A stretch of 64,000 nt of DNA, taken from positions 248,001-312,000 of the forward strand of contig RSEE01000013.1 of the NCBI GenBank assembly GCA_003971905.1, written 5' to 3'. The stretch's first letter is position 1. Every line of letters begins with the position of its first letter. Positions 21,399 through 31,617 of the stretch are shown piece by piece. The notes beneath the pieces are model-generated. The model was given only the letters and a program-made list of their open reading frames with translations. It did not search any database and had not been told where the DNA came from. The stretch is from Moniliella sp. 'wahieum'. Its lineage: Eukaryota > Basidiomycota > Moniliellomycetes > Moniliellales > Moniliellaceae. Position numbers and translations under genes: made by a program.

Positions 21399-22359
21399 CC
21401 CACCCACAAACAGTGGCTCGCTAGTATATAACCGCATAATGGAACTGCAACCCCACCTGCCCCCCTCTTCACCTGCCCCCCTCTTCACCTGCCCCCCTCT
21501 TCACCTTCCCCCTCTTCCCTATGATACCACATCAACCGATTGTGCACATATATATCGTTTTGGTACGCACGAAGCGAAGCAGAACAACACTGTTGTTCCG
21601 AACCCTATTGAACATGTGGCTCATATAATAGCCGCAAGAAGCGTCCATCAGATGCCTCCATGACGACGCACATAACATATTGGTATCTTCCAGTAACAGA
21701 CTTCCCTTTTGCTCTCAATATGTGAGCATGAATCCTGTTTTCTTGTATATATTACCCAGGTTTCGTTCCGGTGAGTGGACTTCTGAAGTGCTTGTTGAAC
21801 GTTGACGATGTTGACGCGGGAAATTGTGATCTCTTTCATCAACCGACTGTAGGGCATTCCATGGTTCAGGGACCGGACGCCGTTTCCGGCTTCCACACCT
21901 GAGTCTACATTTGGGCGGTCTTCTTACAGCGCTGGGCAGAGGAACTGAAGCCCACGGAGTTTCAAGATATCTCATTTATCTTCATTCCCTCTGCCCTACC
22001 CAGGGCTGGTACGATAAAAAGGGCGCCGGAATATTGCGAGAGAAGCGTTCACGTAGGTCCTTCCCTCGCCCCCCCCTTCCTTTCCCGGTTGGCCGGGCAA
22101 AATAACTGGCTCAACTCATGACACCTCTCCTTCGACTTGGTTTGCCCCCCTTCCGCTGGCGAATAGGTACAACTCATTGTTCGGAAATACCGCACACATA
22201 ATGCACACCTAATCCATATGGCCTTCGAAAGCTACCCAAAGATCCCTCCTACATAGCGCTTCCCGTAACAGTGCCTGTAGAAATGATGCGGGAACACACA
22301 TGCAACATTGCATTACCGGGCATACGCCCATCATCACATAGTGTGTCGGTACCTCTCAT
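21399..22359. other. Intergenic with minisatellite, no gene recognised
   Basis: Holds a 16-bp minisatellite at 21454-21519 and an AACGTT palindrome at 21798. Otherwise AT-richer than neighbours, with no convincing frame. Confidence 0.45.
21454..21519. repeat. 16-bp minisatellite
   Basis: Unit CACCTGCCCCCCTCTT is repeated about three and a half times, the last copies degenerate. Confidence 0.8.
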
Positions 22360-23133
22360 TCACCGTAGTTCATTCCTTGCCCGCATCATCTCTTCGTGGG
22401 TCTTGATTACACTGGAACAGGGCAACGGCGGCAAGCTTTCTATAGGCCCTCCCGGGGAGTTCCATCCCAACGCTCCACTCACGGTCACAGTCCTGATGAT
22501 CCTGATATAGAGGCTCTTGATCTGGTCAAGAAGCAAGCGCACAGCCGTTTCGACTTCACCATTATTTTGGTCCTTATCCTCATCATCCCTGAGCGCAAGC
22601 TCAATCATCGTCGCTTTTCCGTCGGTCAGGGTAGCTGGGTCGATAAAGGTGAGGCACGATTGTTGTTGGCACGGTCCATTGCCGCGGTAGGAAGTCTTCA
22701 CCATCTCCACCATGTATTCGCGTACAGAGGGCGTGAATGGAGGAACGGGGCGTGAGGCGCAGCGAGCAACTCGGGCGGCAGGTACCGATCAAAGTAGCCG
22801 ATCGAGCAGAATACTTCGCCAGCATCCTCAATGCCCCCTTCGATTTCTCCGTTCTCGATGATGGTCAGGATACGGTGCCGCTGCTCGAGCGTTACAGGGA
22901 CCGTGAAGATGACAAGGAAAAGCAATCATATCCGTCGGGGTGGAACGACGAAGCATCAATGGGATCCGGGTCGTTGGAGACGATGATCAGGCCGTCCTCG
23001 CCGCCGTCACGAGCGCGCAGTAAGCTTTCGTATGATTCACGCACCTTGCCATTTATTCCCAGGTCGACGCGCCGGAAAGTGTGCTCGGGCACGCCGTTCG
23101 CTGCGGCGCGGAACTCGATGTCTCGGTGGTCAT
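22360..23133 (-). CDS. Unknown protein
   Basis: I do not recognise this gene. On the minus strand, overlapping frames chain into protein-like text. An N-terminal part reads HRDIEFRAAANGVPEHTF and RRVDLGINGK. Then GGEDGLIIVSNDPDPIDAS, VTLEQRHRILTIIENGEIEG and EDAGEVFCSIGYFDRYLPPE follow, then after a frame change EYMVEMVKTSYRGNGPCQ, SCLTFIDPATLTDGKATMIE and LRDDEDKDQNNGEVETAVRL, ending MMRARNELR-stop. A GT donor after GINGK may start an intron. Charged, non-repetitive composition supports real coding. Upstream start unresolved; the ATG at 23133 is in another frame. It lies between LTR-like fossils. Confidence 0.4.
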
Positions 23134-23919
23134 GGGGCGGTGCGTGTGTGTGTGCTGGTGGCGGCAGGGGGGAAAAGAGCTGAAGGCGGAACCCGAGAGA
23201 AGACAGGCTGTGGCCCTATATAGGAACAAGGGAAAGTGTGGAAGGGCGTTTTGCGGAGCAAACACAGGCGCAGCCATATATAGGCGCACGAAAGTGGAAC
23301 GATTTGGGTTAGCCGCTGAGGTTTAACCTTGTAACCAAGCCCCGTAAGTTGAGCCGGCGGTCCGAAGGCCATGTGCCCCACCTTCATGTCATGCCGGCTT
23401 GGTCCTCCCTCGCTCCCGCGCTATTATATCGGCGGACCTCGTCGGCCGGCTCCCCCCCCACACATGTTTTGAAAGCGCTCCCATTTGACCGACCCCGTAC
23501 CCGTAACTCCCAGGATATTCATTGTTGTCCAATTCCTTAATTTTATTTTCCTTTCGGGGCCTTGTTGGGACACTAGTGCGGTGTGCCAAAGGCATAGCCG
23601 GACTCTGGCGCTCCCAGCCACTTCAATCCAGCGGCTAGCTCGCTAGTTCCGCTCGGGCGGAAGTGTGGCTGGCCGACTGGTCTCCTTCTAGGAGCCCCGG
23701 CAGTCGTAGCTCTTAGTCTTCTCTCTTCTCTCCACTCCCTCCTCCTCCTCCCTCTCCGCTACTCTCTACTATCGCTCACCAGCAATCAATCCCTATCGTC
23801 TATTGACCCCAGTTCTTGATTGCTGTCTTGCTTGGCATCGGGATCCGGTCACATCAGCCCTCTCACACCGTTTATGTCGTTTGACTCATCATCGCATCCA
23901 GTGTCGTTTTCGGCTGTAA
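23134..23919. other. Intergenic, possibly LTR-related
   Basis: No gene recognised. The pyrimidine-rich stretch near 23700-23780 and the flank of the LTR-like fragment suggest degraded element sequence. Confidence 0.35.
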
Positions 23920-24115
23920 TCGAGTGATCGATGATCTCACCCATTTCCAACTTCCTCATGTCTCGAGCGTCTCGCTCTTTTCCTGTCCTTATGCTTCTCA
24001 CCATGTCCTCTGCACCCCCTTTTGCTTCTCTTCCCCACGAATTATAGACTTTATGTCACTGCAGTTGTTGGGGCTCAAAAAGGCGAGGGAGACCAGAGGC
24101 GAAAGTAGGGCGAGG
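23920..24115 (+). mobile_element. LTR-like fragment, copy 2 (fossil)
   Basis: Matches the candidate LTR at 21191-21398 and the fragment at 25575-25761 over a CATTTCCAA...CTCGAGCGTCTCGCTC...CACCATGTCCTCTG region. The last part (about 24070-24105) matches the LTR end in reverse orientation, so the copy looks rearranged. Old and partial. Confidence 0.55.
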
Positions 24116-24423
24116 AATGTAGCCAGACATGCATGATACATGCATGATGCATGCTGGCCATTTTTTAAGAATCTGGATGGAGTACCATTTCCAATACGTG
24201 TGACTTCGTTACCGCTCATTGCTACAGTTGGATCAACCCGCTAATAGCTTGGAGACTGCACATCGAATAGAGTGCACATTACCTTCCACAGCAACACCCT
24301 TCCTTTGCTCACAATATCCGATGAGCATACGAATCATGTGTTCCTGTAGACCAATCGCGTCGTGAAGATCCTCCGCGGACGGTACCGAGCTTCACTCCTA
24401 TCCCGGGCTCCGGGTCCGAAGGC
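24111..24423. other. Intergenic with ATGCAT array
   Basis: No gene seen. Contains the heptad array at 24129-24152, downstream of the Pmp3-like gene. Confidence 0.5.
24129..24152. repeat. Heptad palindrome array ATGCAT
   Basis: ATGCAT at 24129, 24140 and 24147; the last two are exactly 7 bp apart. It lies just outside the LTR-like copy. Confidence 0.75.
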
Positions 24424-25158
24424 TTAAGTTGCATACACGACAAAAGGAGGAAGGGGGGGTTTTGTGGTCATGAATACGAGAGGAAAAGAAGGGGGGGGCG
24501 TCGTCGTAAGAGCAAAAAGGCCATCCCCACACATTGCATCAGGTTCCAAAACACTATTAGAGGGAAAGAGGGCGAAATGAGTGGAGTAGGATCCACGGAA
24601 GCGTCTGGAATAGCCGCTTCTGTCCTCAGGCAATGGTGCCATACTGTCTCTCTAGTTAGCAACACTGTACACACAAAGCGCCCCACAGCACCATTTCCCA
24701 CTGCCGCCCCCGCCCCCCCACGAATCTGTTGTGTCTCGCCGGGGTGAACAGGGATGAAAAAACAAATAACTTACCGTTATTGTGCTCCCCGGTTTCTTGC
24801 CATTGGCCGTCGACGAGGCGGGTGACGTGGGAGTTGCGACAGCAGTGGGGCGGGTGGATATGCTGGTGCGGCGGCTGGAGCGCGGGCTGCCCATAGTGGC
24901 ACGAGCGGTGCGCGGCGAGCGCACGACTGTAGGCAACAATGGCTCGTACTTGCCCCTGCGGTAGACAAACCCGTGGGGCCGGTAGCGCTCGCATGCTTGC
25001 GTGTAGAGCCAGATGACATACAGTGCCCAAACGTGGCCCACGATGGGCAGAATTCTGGCTAAGGTGGACCAGGTCCAGATGCCGCGCACCCAACTTACTC
25101 CGCCAGGAGGACAGACGAGTGCAGCCAAGTACAGCACAACGGTCTGCCGCGTGAGCAT
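24424..25158 (-). CDS. Pmp3/Sna-like small membrane protein with long tail
   Basis: The N-terminal 70 residues fit the Pmp3/UPF0057 family. VVLYLAALVCPPGGVSWVRG is the first hydrophobic segment with the PP-G turn; LARILPIVGHVWALYVIWLY is the second. Such proteins sit in the plasma membrane or vacuolar pathway and affect ion homeostasis. A basic, Ser/Thr/Pro-rich tail follows (RTARATMGSPRSSRRTS). A GTAAGT donor at about 24773, after GSTIT, and an acceptor after CTAACTAG near 24657 define an intron of about 115 nt. Exon 2 in phase reads DSMAPLPEDRSGYSRRF and ends PPLPPFVVYAT-stop at 24424. The tail recalls yeast Sna proteins, but no PPxY motif is visible. Start at 25158 is the only ATG before the first segment. 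Confidence 0.65.
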
Positions 25159-25574
25159 GATGGTGTGGGTTCGAGGAGAGAGTGGGGAGTAATGAGCTGA
25201 AGGCTGAAGCTAGGGCTGAAGAGTGAGGCCAGTGAGGCTTGGAGCGCTTTTGGAGAGAGCTTGGCCCACCGGCTAAGGTGCTAAGTACCCCACAGCCCCA
25301 AAGCTAAACAAGAAGATCGCTGCGCTTATCCAGCCTCTCAATTTTTCATGACGGTCTCTCGATGGGGTGACCGCGATGTTCAAAGTTCACCAACGATCGA
25401 TCAGATCAGACCAAATCGAGGCCCGTGTGACCGAGAATACTAAGCCGAGAGAGTTGTGCTATATATGGAGTTGGTATCTTCATAAGATGTGCCAGCCACG
25501 TACTATATACGGCAGCGGCACGTACATACTAGTGGACGGGTTAAACGTTAACTGATCAGCATTCCATACCTCTA

Positions 25575-25761
25575 CTGTCATCGTTTGGCTGATCTCGCTC
25601 CCATTTCCAATTTCTTTTCGTCTCGAGCGTCTCGCTCCTTCCCTGTTTTCTTCCACTTCGCACCATGTCCTCTGTTCTTGCTTCTTCTCCACGAACGATT
25701 GCTACACCCCTTGGCCTAGTCCGATTCTGGTCTCCCTCGCCTTAGCCCCGACTGTGACATC
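25575..25761 (+). mobile_element. LTR-like fragment, copy 3 (fossil)
   Basis: Diverged match to the candidate LTR at 21191-21398, sharing CCATTTCCAATTTC, CGAACGAT and the end GGTCTCCCTCGCC...CCCGACTGTGACA. Solo or truncated, so an old copy. Confidence 0.6.
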
Positions 25762-25812
25762 TATCATTTCACTCTCTTCATGCTGCGATTATCTCCCTGG
25801 CCAGCAGGGGTG

Positions 25813-25875
25813 AGCGCTGAGCGGAGAGCGGAGCGGACAGAAAGTCGGTTGTGAGCAATCGCAGTACTCAGTACT
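25813..25875. repeat. Heptad palindromes AGCGCT and AGTACT
   Basis: AGCGCT at 25813 followed by AGCGGA at 25820; AGTACT at 25863 and 25870, exactly 7 bp apart. Confidence 0.7.
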
Positions 25876-26629
25876 AGACACCCAGCTTAAAGAAGGCGTG
25901 GAAACGAGCACCGGTGCCGATGAACGGTTCCGTCCCACCTTGGGCCGATGTTACCGCATGAGCAAGAGGATGCCAGGGGGAGCGCTGAACATTTCTAGGC
26001 TGCTCGGGCATCTTCTCGTTCCAGCCAACCGTGCCAGCTGAAGCACAGCGGAAAAGTGAGCTTTTAGAGCCATTGAAAGCAACAAACCGGACTAAGTAGT
26101 GGCAGAAGCGCCAACAGGCGAAGCATGCTTGGCAGCCCCAGCAGGGGATTTCGAGAAGCGCCAGCCGCGGAGGCCACCGTAACTACATAGCATCCAGTGT
26201 CCGTGCGAGGATTACGCATTACGAGCCGTCAGGGTGCGGGAAAGCGATCGCGGTAGCTAGACGGACAGCAGCTTCGCGATTTAGTAGAAAGGCCAGTGAC
26301 GCGAGTGGCGAAGGCGGCGAGCGGGCTAAAGCCGACCCACATCGCCATTCCTCACCACATGCCCTTTTCATGCCTTCCCCACACCTTGTTCCAAGCCAAC
26401 TTGGCACCATCTCATGACAACCCAGGCAAGCTATGATTCCCACGAGGATTGTCACATCACACCAAGGCACTACCGGATATTCTCTATGGGCAAGCAAGGC
26501 ATGGCGGCCTTGCATGTGGGAACGACCAGACAACTTCGCGGCCGGGGAGACCAGCTGACCTGAACATGATGAGATACACACGTACTTCGAACCAGGGCAA
26601 TGAGCAAGGAGAAAGCGAGGGACAGAGTA

Positions 26630-28256
26630 TTACGCGGCGGCTTGCACAGGCGCAGAGGTAGAATGGTCGTTGGCGGGCGTGGGGGTGTCCTCGGTGGACT
26701 TTTGGTTCTTGGCGGACTGAGTCGATTTGTCCTTGACATCCTTGTCGGTGGACGAACCTTGTGGACGCACCTTGCGGTCCATAGCCTGACCCATGGCCGA
26801 CGTGCGGAAAACGTAGCCGCGCGTCTTTTCAATCACGTCATTGTACATGGCCTGCGGCGGCTGGTTCATATACACCATCCGCTCCTTGAGGTCGATCTTG
26901 GCGTCCACGTTGGACTCCCGAATAAGGTTAACGACCCATTTCTCCCCCTCTTCAGGCGACAGGTTGAGGCGCGTGGACAGGTTAGTAATGTCAACGCGGT
27001 GATGAACTCCGCAGTACAGTTCCGACACGAGCAGCGAGCAGACTCAAGGAACTGCTCCTTGTGCTCCGCCAAGAAGAAGTCATTGTCCACCACGAGTTCG
27101 GCTTTAGCAAGCTCGGCCTGGGCCGCCTCAAAGTCAAAGTCGTCAAAGAGGACAAGGATGAATTTGAGGACTGGGTCCACCGGGCCCACAGGGCGAGGAC
27201 TCTCCCCGGGCAGAAGCGGGGCCGGGTCCTCAAGATCCTCCTCACGCCGGTCTTGTTCTGCGAGGAGCACCTTGACAAGCTCCCGCATCGCATTCTGCGT
27301 GTAGAGTTTCGTCGTGGCAGCACGATCGGCACCCGCCGCGGCCGAACCAGCCTGGAGCACATGGTATGCGCGAGTCGTCCGACGAGTCAAGACGAGAGCC
27401 ACCACCAAGTACCGCAACAACCACGGCACTGACGTTTGCACGGCGCTCAGGTAGGCGGGGGAGAAAAAGTGCTCCACCAGCAGCTCACGACCTTGAGGGT
27501 GGTTAAAGTAGACAAACAATGACCAGTGCAAGAGCCAGACCCGTTTCTTGAGCAACTGCTCATTCACCCCTTGTCCGGAGCTCAAACCAGTTGCAGCCCC
27601 ATCGAGCGTGTCGGCCAGGTGAGAGGCATTAGTGTAATCAGCGCTCACTGTCGCCCCAGCCCCTGCACCACTGTCAATCTGATCCCGTAGTAGCTTGAGC
27701 TCCACCAATGCATCGTCCCAGTTACCCAGGAGTGTATCAGCGGCCAGCTTGCCCCAGTAGGTCGACAGGGTCAAGGCCGGGTCTGTCGAGAAAACGCGGA
27801 AGTGGTAGAGGTAGCTGGAAGCGGCAGCGTAGTTACCCGAGCTGAACTGGAAGAAACCATAGCGATAAAGGGCATTGATGTTGTCGAGCGACAGCCCATG
27901 CTGCTGCTCTAGAACCCTCAGGTTGCGCTGCTTGTCGTTGGTTAGGTTGCTGAGCACAGTGGGGTCCTCAATGACCTTGATTGCAGGCCAACAGCAGCAT
28001 CAAGCTCCTTCTCCTTGGCCGCTACCGCCTCCTCAGACTTCTGGGCAGACTCAGGAAGGGACTGTCCAGGGTACGCAGCCTGGAAAAGCTCGTTGGCGAA
28101 CTGGGCCATGTCGGTGCCACGCGCAAGCTCGTATTGGGCTTTGGCCAGGTCGGCTTCGTTGAAGAGATCGGTGCTGCTGAGGAATTGAAGCATGGGGATG
28201 GCCAAGTGGCGGTCCACATGTTGCAGGAACTTGCCGGTCAGGTCGTACTCGGCCAT
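26630..28256 (-). CDS. Translation initiation factor eIF3 subunit e (INT6)
   Basis: Cytosolic eIF3 subunit with a C-terminal PCI domain, needed for loading mRNA on the 40S subunit. It starts [20 protein letters not shown]. Hallmarks follow: [70 protein letters not shown] and [19 protein letters not shown]. The PCI end has [35 protein letters not shown] and [12 protein letters not shown] Gly/Ala/Thr-rich insert ([17 protein letters not shown]) makes it about 540 residues, longer than human eIF3e. Two one-base slips are visible, near 27970 (before IKVIEDP) and near 27030 (CGC-TGC where CGC-CTG restores [12 protein letters not shown]). Both lie in conserved text. Confidence 0.95.
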
Positions 28257-29366
28257 GTTGGGCAGGTGGGCAGCAACAAGCGACAGGAGGATGGGGAAAG
28301 AGGTGGTCGGTTGGTCGTGGTAGCCTGTCCAGGCAGCTGAAGGAGGGGCGGCGGGGGGGGGGAAAAAGGCGAAAAGGGAAGAATTTGCTGCAGGCACAGC
28401 GCCACTCTTCTGCGTTTTATACATTTCAATAACACTGAACCCTAACGCCTCCGCTTTACAGGGGGCACCAATGGGGCACCACCGATGAGGCCCCCACCGG
28501 CTCTGGACCAGCCCTTCGCTCCCTCGACGCGAGTGCGGTATATACTCAAGCAACTCTTCCTTGGCCTTGCCTTGCTCGAGCCGAATGTATTAGCAGGAGG
28601 ACATGGCATGAACGCAATGATGGGGCTACAAAGGAGACGTACAGCAAACGAATCCACTTAATATGCATCCACTGCCGTCGACTCTCCCCCAGCTCTCCCC
28701 CGCACTTTGGGGGGCGAAAAAAGATGCCTCCTCTTCCTTTCCGGACTTACTTTACTCCATACAACAAGGAGGTAACAGAGTTTCTCGGAGGGAGGATCAT
28801 GGCATCATGGAGCGGTAGAAGTCTAATCAGGAGCAACATATTCTCCGAAGATATGTTGGTGCCTGTGGGGGAAGGAACCAGAGTAAAAGGTTTGTTACCC
28901 GCTACCTGTTCTGTCTTCCCACTCCGCTAAAAGGGCTGGCGAGGGTTGCTGATCCACTTTGGGTCCAGTGCCTACCATAGGGTGAGGAGTGGCAACAACG
29001 GGTTGGATGAAGGAGGTCACGTTGGGCTACGCGTGTCACATGCCCACGGTCATGGGTCGGCGGCAGCCTGTGCTCCAGCAGCGCCGACTGTCAGGCGCAG
29101 GTACCCGAGCTGTCCCGTTGGAAAAGCACAGGGGAGAGCGTTCAAGTTGAAAGTTGAACGTTGACGCTGGACGCAACACTGGCGCCGTGGCACCCCCGGA
29201 ATGCGGTGTGCCGGAGCCGGCGCTTGTTCTTGGTCCGGCGGCCCGGCGAGCGCGGCATGGGTGTCAGAAGCGGCATGCGGCGGGGCGAGGATTGAATCCG
29301 CCCGCCTATTTAATCCCAGCTGGGGTGCCTGCCATCTGCCCCACCGTCTCCCCCGCCGCCGCCACC
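28257..29366. other. Shared upstream region of eIF3e and carnitine acetyltransferase
   Basis: Divergent promoters of 1.1 kb. No gene recognised; there is a short T-poor stretch next to the eIF3e start, and heptads at 29143-29168 about 200 bp before the acetyltransferase. Confidence 0.5.
29143..29168. repeat. Heptad array ending in AACGTT
   Basis: Units begin at 29143 (CAAGTT), 29150 (AAAGTT), 29157 (AACGTT) and 29164 (ACGCTG), each separated by one G or A. Only the third is a perfect palindrome, but the 7-bp step holds over four units. Confidence 0.6.
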
Positions 29367-31211
29367 ATGGTCACCAACGCCGACATGTTCCGCCCTGCAC
29401 CCGGCGCCAGCCTCCCCGCCGGCCCGCTCTTCGAGGCGCAGTCTGCCCTGCCCCACCTGCCTGTCCCGCCGCTTGCCCAGACGCTGGAGCGCTACCTGGA
29501 AAGCACCACCCCCTTCACCACCACTCCCGAGCAGCGTGCGTTGACAGCCGAGGCCGTCCAGAGTGCCTTGACGGGCAAGGACAGCGCTCTGTTCAAGACG
29601 CTCCAAGAGCGGCTCGAGGCACGTGCGGCCAGCTCGGATAGTTGGCTGTCCGAGTGGTGGAACGAGGACGCCTACTTCGGCTACCGCGACTCACTCGTGC
29701 CCAACGTCAACTATTTCTACCACCACCAAAATGACCGCCTGCGCAAGGACAATGTTTCACGTGCTGCTTCGCTTCTCAAGGGGTTCCTTGCCTTCCGCCG
29801 CCTTGTCGAGTCCGGCACCCTTACCCCGAGAAGAACAAGACGGGCGCCCTTTGCTCAGCCTCGTACCAGTGGCTGTTCAACACCAGCCGTCTGCCCCACA
29901 AGCCGGTCGACTATGCTCAGAAGTACGACCCCAAGACCAACAACCATGTTGTTGTTCTTCGCAACGGAAAATATTTCACCTTCGACCTCGTTGACGCTTC
30001 TGGGGCCGAGTTGAGCGAGCAGGAGTTGCAAACCCAGCTTAAGCGCGTTCTTGCCCACCCGACGCTCAGACGAGGAGAAGTACCCCATTGGGGCATTGAC
30101 GGGGGAGAATCGGGACAAGTGGGCAGATGCGCGCGACGCTATTATGGCCTCATCCCCTCAGAACGCCAAGTCGTTGGAGATCATCCAGTCGGCAGTGATT
30201 GTTGTGTGCCTCGACTCTCTTGCCCCCGTTCTGACGAACGATGTGGCATGGGAGCTCTACTTTGGGCAGGGTGCCCGCAATCGTTTCTTTGACAAGCAGG
30301 AGCTTATCATCTTTGAGAATGGTGTGTCGGGGTACAATGGCGAGCACTCGACAATGGATGGCACCCCTACGCTCCGTATGAACGACTTTGTCCTGGCTGC
30401 ACTGGAGAGGCGGGCGGGTAGACATGGGCAAGGCGAACCGTCCGGCCAGCGAGTTGCCTGCGCCTCAGGCTGTACCATTCCAAATCAACGCTGCGGCTCA
30501 GGAGGCGATTCGTGGGGCGTTGGGCGACTTTGATGACGTGATGCGCCAGCACAGCTTGGGGTGGTGCAGGTCCATGCGTACGGAAAGGGCTTGATCAAAG
30601 CTTGCCGCACCTCTCCTGACGCTTGGTCCCAAATGGTGATCCAACTGGCCTACTACAAGTTGATGGGTCAGCCATGCGGGACATACGAATCGTGCCAGAC
30701 ACGCAAGTTCCTTTTGGGGCGCACTGAGGTCATCCGCACTGCCTCGGCTGAGAGCAAAGCCTTCTGCGAAGCGATTGAGGACCCCTCTGTGGCCGACGAG
30801 GTGGTCATGGCCAAGTTCCAAGAGGCGACCAAGCGGCATCTGAAGTACGCAAGTTGGGCCTCCAATGCCCAGGGGTGGATCGCCACCTGTACGGGCTGAA
30901 GAAGCTACTTGCTCCTGGGGAGGAACTGCCCGCACTTTACAGGGATCCACATTTTCCACATCTACAACCTGAAACTGTCCACCTCTCAAATCTCATCCCC
31001 TCGCCTGACCTGCTGGGGGTTCGGTGAGGTGACACCTGCCGGGTTTGGGGGGATACGCCATCAAGGAGGATCGTGACCTTTACTGTGATGAGTAAGGGAC
31101 CCACACCATCTCTTGGGTCACTACATTCAGCAAGCTGCGCTGGATGTGCGCGACCTTCACGCCCGCTTGGCCGCAAAGGCGGCCAAGGCGGCGCAAAAAG
31201 CCAAGGCGTAA
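29367..31211 (+). CDS. Carnitine O-acetyltransferase
   Basis: Choline/carnitine acyltransferase family: moves acetyl groups between CoA and carnitine, linking peroxisomal or cytosolic acetyl-CoA to mitochondria. The start lies in a near-ideal context (GCCACCATGG). Motifs in order are LPHLPVPPLAQTLERYLES, WLSEWWNEDAYFGYRDSLVP, KKN-GALCSASYQWLFNTSR-like text, DKWADARDAIMASS and FFDKQELIIFENGVSGYNGE. The catalytic histidine region HSTMDGTPTLRMN follows, then VHAYGKGLIKACRTSPDAW, QLAYYKLMG, LTCWGFGEVTPAGFG and GYAIKED, ending AKAAQKAKA-stop. Length is about 610 residues, as expected. No SKL-type end and no clear presequence, so location is open. At least four frame changes fall in conserved text (near 29830, 30060, 30410 and 30555), best read as indel errors. 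Confidence 0.92.
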
Positions 31212-31617
31212 ACATCTGTGGGATGCCATTTGAACCCGCCTTTTGTAGAATGCTCTTATTTCTGTCCCCCTCTCAGTACTCAGTCAGTTGGCAATGCCCC
31301 TTTGGCCCTCCGGCAATGAATTAACGATGCTCAGAGCTGATGAAACCGCTGATACATATTGACAGTGCGTTTACTGTGCAAGGGTGCAAGTTGGTTTGGA
31401 GAAACAAGAAACACATGTACGTCATGCATCATACAAAGGTAGTATCCTGCCACTACGGTTCCGTACCGGGTTACGAAGCGCTTAGACGTCATCCAAGCCA
31501 GCGCATCCTTCATCCCAGACAGAGTCGCCTACTTCGAGATGAAACAGGGGCCGGGGTATCCGTTACCCTACTACAGAACGAGCATACGCACACATCCAAT
31601 CAATTGTCATGGCCACC
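31212..31617. other. Convergent intergenic gap
   Basis: Lies between the acetyltransferase and NOC4 3' ends. Contains the AGTACT unit at 31272-31292 and palindromes ACATGT (31413) and ATGCAT (31424). No gene seen. Confidence 0.5.
31272..31292. repeat. AGTACT heptad unit, identical to 9030-9050
   Basis: The same 21 bases occur downstream of Med17. AGTACT at 31275-31280 is followed by AGT-C-AGT. Confidence 0.7.

Larger units (their letters stand above)
25159..26629. other. Intergenic with LTR-like fragment and heptads
   Basis: No gene recognised. Contains AACGTT at 25544, the LTR-like fragment near 25575-25761, AGCGCT at 25813 and an AGTACT pair at 25863-25875. The rest shows nothing I can support. 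Confidence 0.5.
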
